Below are positions 1 to 6,180 of a stretch of 6,180 nt of DNA, piece after piece. The notes beneath the pieces are model-generated. The model did not search any database, had not been told where the DNA came from, and saw only the letters and a list, made by a program, of their open reading frames with translations. Where the stretch lies: assembly GCA_003518885.1 (NCBI GenBank), contig DOXU01000254.1, positions 1 through 6,180 on the forward strand, written 5' to 3'. Made by a program: the position numbers and the translations under genes. The DNA comes from Oscillospiraceae bacterium. GTDB lineage: Bacteria; Bacillota; Clostridia; Oscillospirales; Ethanoligenentaceae. How positions within the stretch are numbered: the stretch's first letter is position 1; each line of letters starts with the position of its first letter.

Positions 1-2
1 CT

Positions 3-878
3 ATTACACTAGGAAAAAATCAAAAAGTTTATCAACTAAATCAAGTCACGCTTCAAAGTCAAACAGATTTATCAGGAGAATTTTGTGCCGTTATTTTTTC
101 GCCAGAACATCTTTCGTTGGTTAAGGATGGACCGTTAGCAAGGCGCAATTTTTTAGATAATGCAATTTTTCCCTTACACCCACGCCATGCAGCTATTCTT
201 TCTGCCTATCGAAAAACATTGATTCAGCGGAATGCTTTATTAAAAGATATTCCACATCATCCAGAGCTTTTGGATACATTGGATATTTGGGATGAACGGT
301 TGGCTAAATTAGGTGGTCTCATCCTACTTGCACGGACGCATTATTTGCATCATTTGCTTCCTAAAGTCCAATTTTTTCATCAATCCATTTCTAACGGGAA
401 AGAATCTGCGACGTTTTCTTATACAAGTACACAGGAACTTCAAAATTTCTTAAATGGCTCTGATCTTCGTGCAGAAGATATTCAGCATAAATTATTGCAT
501 GATATCCAAGAATCTCGCTCTTTGGATATAAAAACAGGAATGAGTAATGTTGGACCTCATCGGGATGATTTAGACATCAAAATTGGTGGAATTTCAGCGC
601 GAACATTTGCTTCTCAAGGGCAGCAGCGTACGGCTGCATTAGCCTTAAAGTTGGGGGAAGCAAGTGTTTTGAGTGAAATTTTGGGAGAACCACCGGTTTT
701 ATTATTAGATGACGTTTTTAGTGAATTAGATCAGGCTCGAAGGGCTTATTTAACGGAGCATATTCGCGATATGCAGGTTTTTATTACATGTTGTGAGCCG
801 GAAAAGCCATTAACGAAATTCGGAACTGTTTTTACTGTGCAGCAAGGGAAAATCTCCCCTGATCACACCGTTTCTTAA
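3..878 (+). CDS. recF: RecF, DNA replication and repair ATPase (5' end missing)
   Basis: RecF is an SMC/ABC-like ATPase of the RecFOR pathway. It helps load RecA at ssDNA-dsDNA junctions of gapped DNA and supports replication restart. The reading frame is open from the left edge (first full codon at 3), giving 291 visible codons. RecF is usually about 360-370 residues, so roughly the first 75 residues, including the Walker A motif, lie outside the window. Visible landmarks are the FSPEHLSLVKDGP and RRNFLD block near 93-155, YRKTLIQRNALLK near 210-245, GPHRDDL near 550-570, the ABC signature SQGQQRT at 612-632, and Walker B VLLLDDVFSELD with the D-loop near 696-731. An in-frame TTG at 117 is internal to the conserved domain and is not the true start. 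remB follows after 23 nt, so the two are probably co-transcribed. No frameshift is seen. Confidence 0.96.
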   Translation: MTLGKNQKVYQLNQVTLQSQTDLSGEFCAVIFSPEHLSLVKDGPLARRNFLDNAIFPLHPRHAAILSAYRKTLIQRNALLKDIPHHPELLDTLDIWDERLAKLGGLILLARTHYLHHLLPKVQFFHQSISNGKESATFSYTSTQELQNFLNGSDLRAEDIQHKLLHDIQESRSLDIKTGMSNVGPHRDDLDIKIGGISARTFASQGQQRTAALALKLGEASVLSEILGEPPVLLLDDVFSELDQARRAYLTEHIRDMQVFITCCEPEKPLTKFGTVFTVQQGKISPDHTVS

Positions 879-901
879 AAAATAATAAAAGGAATTAAAG
901 A

Positions 902-1174
902 ATGTATTTGCATATTGGAAAAGATACCGTAGTGCAAACAGATGATATTGTTGGTGTGTTTGATATTGACACCTCTAGCATCTCGAGTACAACCCGTGAA
1001 TATTTAGCTAACGCGCAGCAGTCTGGAAAAATCATTAATGTGACAGATGACCTACCGAAGTCTTTTATTGTTTGTCATGAGAGAAGAGAAAAGAAAACGC
1101 GGGTATATATTTCGCAAATTTCGTCAACAACTCTTTTGAAGAGATGCCAATCTAATCATTTTACCGAGTTTTAA
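902..1174 (+). CDS. remB: RemB/DUF370 family small regulatory protein
   Basis: The 90-residue product begins MYLHIGKDTVVQTDDIVGVFD, matching the start of Bacillus subtilis RemB (YaaB, MYIHLG...VV.T.DIVGIFD). It also keeps a PKSFIV core and an ISSTTLLKR segment equivalent to the SSSTLKKR region of RemB. The family (DUF370, RemA/RemB) comprises small DNA-binding proteins; in B. subtilis they affect matrix and osmoprotection genes. The position between recF and gyrB is the same as in B. subtilis, which supports RemB rather than RemA. A Shine-Dalgarno AAAAGGAA at 887-894 sits 7 nt before the ATG. The protein is about nine residues longer than the B. subtilis form, with a charged stretch (ERREKKTR) before the conserved end. 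Whether it regulates the same genes here is unknown. Confidence 0.87.
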   Translation: MYLHIGKDTVVQTDDIVGVFDIDTSSISSTTREYLANAQQSGKIINVTDDLPKSFIVCHERREKKTRVYISQISSTTLLKRCQSNHFTEF

Positions 1175-1209
1175 AAAATGTGACTGCTCTTTTTATTACA
1201 AGAAATGTA

Positions 1210-1264
1210 TAGCCATTCCGTAAAAAGAAGGCTTTGAAATAAATAGAATTTAAGTTTCCTTTGT

Positions 1265-1285
<21 letters not shown>
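1210..1285 (+). promoter_or_regulatory. Possible alternative long-range helix in the gyrB leader
   Basis: TAGCCA at 1210-1215 is the exact reverse complement of TGGCTA at 1280-1285. Two G-U pairs and one C-G pair extend it, so 1210-1218 can pair with 1277-1285. The downstream arm lies within the loop of the 1265-1310 stem while the upstream arm lies outside it. The two helices therefore interleave and would either compete or form a pseudoknot. This may be chance in a 151-nt gap. I found no convincing sigma-A promoter in the same gap: TAGAAT at 1244-1249 lacks a matching -35 element. Confidence 0.25.
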
Positions 1286-3260
<1,975 letters not shown>

Positions 3261-3284
3261 AGATCAGAATATCGAGAGGTTGCA

Positions 3285-3319
3285 AGGAGAAAAACGACGC
3301 AGAATGGCGCTTTTCTTCT
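3285..3319 (+). promoter_or_regulatory. Imperfect hairpin between gyrB and gyrA
   Basis: The arms 3285-3300 and 3307-3319 can pair through an apical CGC/GCG stem, then AAAA/TTTT and AGGA-like/TTCT segments, with single-base bulges. No T-run follows, so it is not an intrinsic terminator and gyrA is likely transcribed with gyrB. It could be an mRNA stability or processing element. The pairing is imperfect and may be incidental. Confidence 0.25.
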
Positions 3320-3339
3320 GTTATGGAGGGGTTAGATGA
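3304..3339 (+). CDS. Possible 11-residue leader peptide overlapping the gyrA start
   Basis: An ATG at 3304 opens an 11-codon frame ([11 protein letters not shown]) whose TGA stop at 3337-3339 overlaps the gyrA ATG as ATGA, the arrangement typical of translational coupling. An AAGGAG lies upstream at 3284-3289, but its 14-nt spacing is longer than usual. The frame contains the gyrA Shine-Dalgarno. I see no codon run suggesting amino-acid sensing. A frame this short easily occurs by chance, so this is only a candidate. Confidence 0.15.
   Translation: MALFFCYGGVR
3325..3331 (+). promoter_or_regulatory. Ribosome binding site of gyrA
   Basis: GGAGGGG lies 4 nt before the ATG at 3336 (6 nt when counted from the GGAGG core). 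It is the strongest Shine-Dalgarno in the window and fixes the gyrA start. Confidence 0.85.
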
Positions 3340-5909
3340 ATTTCGAAGGTCAAAAACTGATACCGGTTGATATTGAGAGAGAAATGAAAAAATCTTTCTT
3401 GGAATATTCTATGTCGGTTATTGTACAACGTGCTTTGCCGGATGTACGAGATGGATTAAAGCCAGTTCATCGTCGTATTCTGTATGCTATGTATGAGGAT
3501 AATCTTACACCAACAAATGCATATCGAAAATCCGCTACAACGGTAGGAAATGTGTTGGGTCGTTATCATCCGCATGGGGATGCTTCGGTTTATGATGCAT
3601 TAGTGCGAATGGCGCAATCGTTTTCTTTGCGTTATCCTTTGGTAGACGGACACGGAAACTTTGGTTCAATTGATGGAGATGGACCAGCAGCTTATCGATA
3701 TACAGAAGCACGTATGTCCCGTATTTCTTTGGAAATGATGGAGGACATTGAGAAAAATACAGTCGATTTTGCTCCTAACTTTGATGAAGTGCGGAAAGAA
3801 CCAGTCGTCGTTCCCTCTCGTTTTCCGAATATCTTAGTTAATGGCTCTTCAGGCATTGCAGTTGGTATGGCTACTAATATTCCACCGCATAACCTGAATG
3901 AAGTTATTGATGGAATGGCGCTGTTGATTGATAATCCTGAAGCAACATTAGAAGAATTAATGGCTTGCATTAAAGGACCAGATTTTCCAACTGGTGGGAT
4001 TATTATGGGGCGCTCTGGTATCCGGGAGGCCTATGTTAAAGGCAGAAGCCGGATTACCCTGCGAGCAAAAGCGGAGATTGAAGAGCAAGAAAATGGTCGC
4101 ACTCGAATCATTGTGACCGAAATTCCATACATGGTGAATAAATCTCGTATTGTAGAAAATATTGCAGAATTGCATAAAGACAAGCGTGTGGAAGGCATTT
4201 CTGATCTACGAGACGAATCCGATCGGAATGGTTTGCGCATTGTTATTGAATTAAAGCGTGATGCGAATCCACAGGTCGTACTGAATAGGCTATACACTTT
4301 CAGTCAATTGCAAGAGACGGTTCCTGTTATTATGCTTGCCTTGGTAAATGGACAACCAAAAGTTTTGCCATTACGGGATATTTTGACAGAGTACATCCAC
4401 TTTCAAGAACAAGTTGTTACCCGGCGTACGCAATTTGATTTGCGTAAGGCAGAAGAGCGTGCACATATCTTAGAAGGCTTAAAAGTAGCCCTTGACTTTA
4501 TTGATGAGGTTATTCGTATTTTACGGGCATCAAAATCAATTCCAGAAGGCCGTAATGCCTTAATGGAACGCTTTGATCTAGATGATATTCAGGCACAGGC
4601 AATTGTCCAAATGCGCCTTGGTCAATTGACAAATCTTGAACGTGAAAAGATTGAAGGAGAATTGGCCGACCTAGAGGTCAAAATAGCAGAATTTAAAGCC
4701 ATTTTGGCAGATGAATATCGTATTTTGCAGATTGTAAAACAAGAAGCGTTAGCTGTTAAAGAAAAATATGGTGATGAGCGGCGCACAGAGATCCAAAACG
4801 TTAGTGGAGAATTGGATGTCGAAGATTTGATTCCGGTGGAAGATATTGTTTTGACGCTTACTAATTTTGGCTATATTAAACGTCAGCCAGCTGCTACCTA
4901 TCACACACAGAGAAGAGGCGGCCGCGGTATTACGGGATTAACGCGAAGAGAAGAAGATGTGGCGAAAGAGTTGTTTGTTTGCTCTACGCATGATTATGTT
5001 CTCTTCTTTACCAATTTGGGTCGTGTTTATCGATTAAAAGGTTATGAGGTGCCAGAAGGTTCTCGTACCTCCAAGGGAATGAATGTGGCAAATATTCTGC
5101 CTGTTGCCAAAGATGAAAATGTGACGGCCATGATCAGAGTACCAGAGTTTAACGAAGAAAATTATTTGGTTATGGTTACGAAAAAGGGATTGGTCAAGCG
5201 TACCTCGTTAAAAGCATATAATACAGCTAGAAAAACAGGCGTCATTGGAATTTTGTTAGAAGAAGATGACGAGTTGGTCGGCGTTTTGTTGACGGACGGT
5301 AGTGCACATATTCTAGTCGGTACGCGCGGTGGAAATGCTATTTGTTTTGCTGAAACCGATGCCCGCCAGATGGGACGTGCTGCCCATGGTGTTAAAGCCA
5401 TTACGCTAACAAACGATGATTATGTTGTTGGGATAGCTAGCGCCGAAAATGAGGGCCACTTGATGTTGGTAACAGAAAATGGATATGGTAAGCGTGTGCC
5501 ATTAGAAGAATTCCGTATTCAAAGACGTGGTGGTAAGGGTCTAATTTCTTACAGTATAAATGACAAGACGGGTCCAGTTGCGGGCTTGCGTGTTGTGTCT
5601 GAGACGGATGATGCATTATTTATCTCATCTGATGGCATTATTATTCGTGTGCCAATTGCGGAAATTCCGATTTACTCACGTTATGCACAAGGCGTTCGTG
5701 TTATGCGTGTGGGTGAAGAAACGCGGGTTGTTACGGTTACAAGCGCCGCGCGTGAAGAAGAAGTTATTGACGAAGAGCAGGCAGAAGAAAATGCAGAGAC
5801 ATCAGCAGAGGGTTCAGAACAAGAGTTGGCTGAAGGTGATGTCGAAACGGTAGATGAGAGTTCAACACAAAAATTGGTTACTGATCAAAACGAAAATGAG
5901 GAATCATAA
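3336..5909 (+). CDS. gyrA: DNA gyrase subunit A
   Basis: GyrA is the DNA cleavage-reunion and wrapping subunit of gyrase. The 857 residues match the family from the first to the last domain, and numbering coincides with E. coli GyrA through the active site. The winged-helix region has catalytic Tyr122 after Arg121 ([11 protein letters not shown]), and the DNA-bending Ile174 lies in [15 protein letters not shown]. The coiled-coil region runs through about 340-490. The C-terminal beta-pinwheel, about 500-805, wraps DNA and carries the GyrA box QRRGGRG at 525-531 (4908-4928), plus a second perfect box QRRGGKG at 729-735 (5520-5540). The box separates gyrase from topoisomerase IV ParC, so GyrA is firm. 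In the quinolone pocket ([10 protein letters not shown], 78-87) residue 83 is Ala and 84 is Ser. The last 52 residues form an acidic tail (21 Asp/Glu against two basic residues). No intrinsic terminator is visible after the stop. Confidence 0.98.
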   Translation: MNFEGQKLIPVDIEREMKKSFLEYSMSVIVQRALPDVRDGLKPVHRRILYAMYEDNLTPTNAYRKSATTVGNVLGRYHPHGDASVYDALVRMAQSFSLRYPLVDGHGNFGSIDGDGPAAYRYTEARMSRISLEMMEDIEKNTVDFAPNFDEVRKEPVVVPSRFPNILVNGSSGIAVGMATNIPPHNLNEVIDGMALLIDNPEATLEELMACIKGPDFPTGGIIMGRSGIREAYVKGRSRITLRAKAEIEEQENGRTRIIVTEIPYMVNKSRIVENIAELHKDKRVEGISDLRDESDRNGLRIVIELKRDANPQVVLNRLYTFSQLQETVPVIMLALVNGQPKVLPLRDILTEYIHFQEQVVTRRTQFDLRKAEERAHILEGLKVALDFIDEVIRILRASKSIPEGRNALMERFDLDDIQAQAIVQMRLGQLTNLEREKIEGELADLEVKIAEFKAILADEYRILQIVKQEALAVKEKYGDERRTEIQNVSGELDVEDLIPVEDIVLTLTNFGYIKRQPAATYHTQRRGGRGITGLTRREEDVAKELFVCSTHDYVLFFTNLGRVYRLKGYEVPEGSRTSKGMNVANILPVAKDENVTAMIRVPEFNEENYLVMVTKKGLVKRTSLKAYNTARKTGVIGILLEEDDELVGVLLTDGSAHILVGTRGGNAICFAETDARQMGRAAHGVKAITLTNDDYVVGIASAENEGHLMLVTENGYGKRVPLEEFRIQRRGGKGLISYSINDKTGPVAGLRVVSETDDALFISSDGIIIRVPIAEIPIYSRYAQGVRVMRVGEETRVVTVTSAAREEEVIDEEQAEENAETSAEGSEQELAEGDVETVDESSTQKLVTDQNENEES

Positions 5910-5939
5910 AATGTTCCTTGCTTTCTAAATACTGTCAGA

Positions 5940-5968
5940 TTGGTTTTTTGTATTTGTGGCAATACTAT
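5940..5968 (+). promoter_or_regulatory. Weak candidate promoter for the downstream small gene
   Basis: TTGGTT at 5940-5945 and TACTAT at 5963-5968 are separated by 17 nt, the standard sigma-A spacing, but they match the consensus hexamers at only about three and four of six positions. It is the best-placed pair in the 80-nt gap after gyrA. The gene may instead be read through from gyrA. Confidence 0.2.
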
Positions 5969-5985
5969 TCGCGAAAGGGGCGAAT
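5967..5985 (+). promoter_or_regulatory. Short hairpin presenting a Shine-Dalgarno in its loop
   Basis: ATTCGC at 5967-5972 pairs exactly with GCGAAT at 5980-5985 around a 7-nt loop. The Shine-Dalgarno AAAGGGG (5974-5980), 9 nt before the ATG at 5990, lies almost entirely in the loop. It may influence translation of the small membrane protein. No T-run follows, so it is not a terminator of gyrA. Confidence 0.4.
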
Positions 5986-5989
5986 CGTA

Positions 5990-6055
5990 ATGTTATGGAC
6001 CTTAATTGTGGTTTTGGCGATTCTTTGGTTACTGGGCGTTTTGCTTACCTATACA
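5990..6055 (+). CDS. Small hydrophobic membrane protein, lmo0937-like (3' part lost)
   Basis: From ATG 5990 the frame reads MLWTLIVVLAIL then WLLGVLLTYT, one continuous transmembrane segment. As I recall it, this resembles the opening of the lmo0937 family of about 50-residue membrane proteins in Bacillota (MLWT-start, LWLLG core, then a glycine-containing turn and a second hydrophobic helix). Function in that family is unknown. A good Shine-Dalgarno (AAAGGGG at 5974-5980) precedes it. After codon 22 the sequence becomes purine-free; the frame stays open to the window edge only because no stop codon can be made from C and T alone. The expected second helix is therefore not recoverable. Family assignment rests on about 20 residues. 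Confidence 0.6.
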
Positions 6056-6180
6056 CTCTTTTCTTTCCTTCTTTTCTTTTTTTTCTCCTCTCTTTTCTTT
6101 TTTCTTTTCCTCTTTCTTCCTCTTTTTCTCCTCCCTTCCTCCCCTTTTTCTTCCTCCCTCCCCTCTCCCCCCCCCCTTCC
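6056..6180. other. Purine-free C/T tract, probable contig-end artefact
   Basis: All 125 bases from 6056 to the edge are C or T on the + strand. The tract begins T-rich and becomes steadily C-rich, ending with a run of ten C and a short TTCC. It interrupts a recognisable gene at codon 22. No unit repeats, so it is not a microsatellite. The simplest reading is low-quality or mis-assembled sequence at a contig end. Anything predicted within it should be ignored. Confidence 0.8.

Noticed and set aside
117..119. TTG at 117 as the start of a shorter RecF
   Set aside because: The same frame is open to the left edge and encodes conserved RecF residues (FSPEHL) upstream, so this is an internal codon of a gene truncated by the window.
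1224..1236. AAAG-AAGG-CTTT as a terminator after remB
   Set aside because: The stem is only 4 bp, AT-rich, and not followed by a T-run.
1244..1249. TAGAAT as a -10 element of a gyrB promoter
   Set aside because: No acceptable -35 hexamer at 16-18 nt upstream and no extended -10 TG. It occurs easily by chance in AT-rich spacer.
5560..5853. 97-codon + strand ORF in a second frame inside the gyrA 3' end
   Set aside because: It lies wholly within the well-matched gyrA frame. Its Lys/Arg/Gln-rich end is just the frame-shifted reading of GAA/GAG-rich acidic-tail codons, and it resembles no family.
5941..5950. T-run after gyrA as part of an intrinsic terminator
   Set aside because: No stable stem precedes TTTTTT in the roughly 30 nt after the gyrA stop.
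6056..6180. Ser/Pro/Phe/Leu-rich C-terminal extension of the small membrane protein
   Set aside because: It is the translation of a purine-free tract that cannot contain a stop codon, so the open frame carries no coding evidence.

Overview
The window (about 40% GC by eye) carries a conserved housekeeping block read entirely on the + strand: the 3' part of recF, a short remB (DUF370) gene, gyrB, gyrA, and the first codons of a small membrane-protein gene. The order recF-remB-gyrB-gyrA is the classic origin-proximal arrangement of Bacillota (dnaA-dnaN-recF-gyrBA neighbourhood). The protein sequences look more clostridial than bacillar. GyrA has an HPHGDAS quinolone pocket, and GyrB has [13 protein letters not shown] where bacilli have PLRGKILNVEKAR. 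I infer a Clostridia member, possibly near the Oscillospiraceae/Ruminococcaceae, but this rests on recalled motifs and no search was run.

Layout: recF is open at the left edge and ends at 878. remB follows 23 nt later (902-1174). A 151-nt gap (1175-1325) precedes gyrB. It holds a perfect 8-bp GC-rich inverted repeat reaching almost to the gyrB start codon, and a second possible helix that interleaves with it. gyrB (start chosen at 1326, end 3260) and gyrA (3336-5909) are separated by 75 nt holding an imperfect hairpin, a possible 11-codon leader ORF ending in an ATGA overlap with gyrA, and a strong Shine-Dalgarno. After gyrA, an 80-nt gap leads into a small hydrophobic protein resembling the lmo0937 family, preserved for only about 22 codons.

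From 6056 to the right edge (125 nt) there is not a single A or G, and the tract drifts from T-rich to C-rich. This is best read as a damaged contig end and should not be interpreted biologically.

Functionally, RecF acts in recombinational repair at ssDNA gaps, GyrB and GyrA form the heterotetrameric type II topoisomerase that introduces negative supercoils, and RemB belongs to a family of small DNA-binding regulators. I see no novel defence, mobile or biosynthetic system here. The most useful second looks are the gyrB leader structure, the natural residues at known quinolone-resistance positions, and the corrupted right end.
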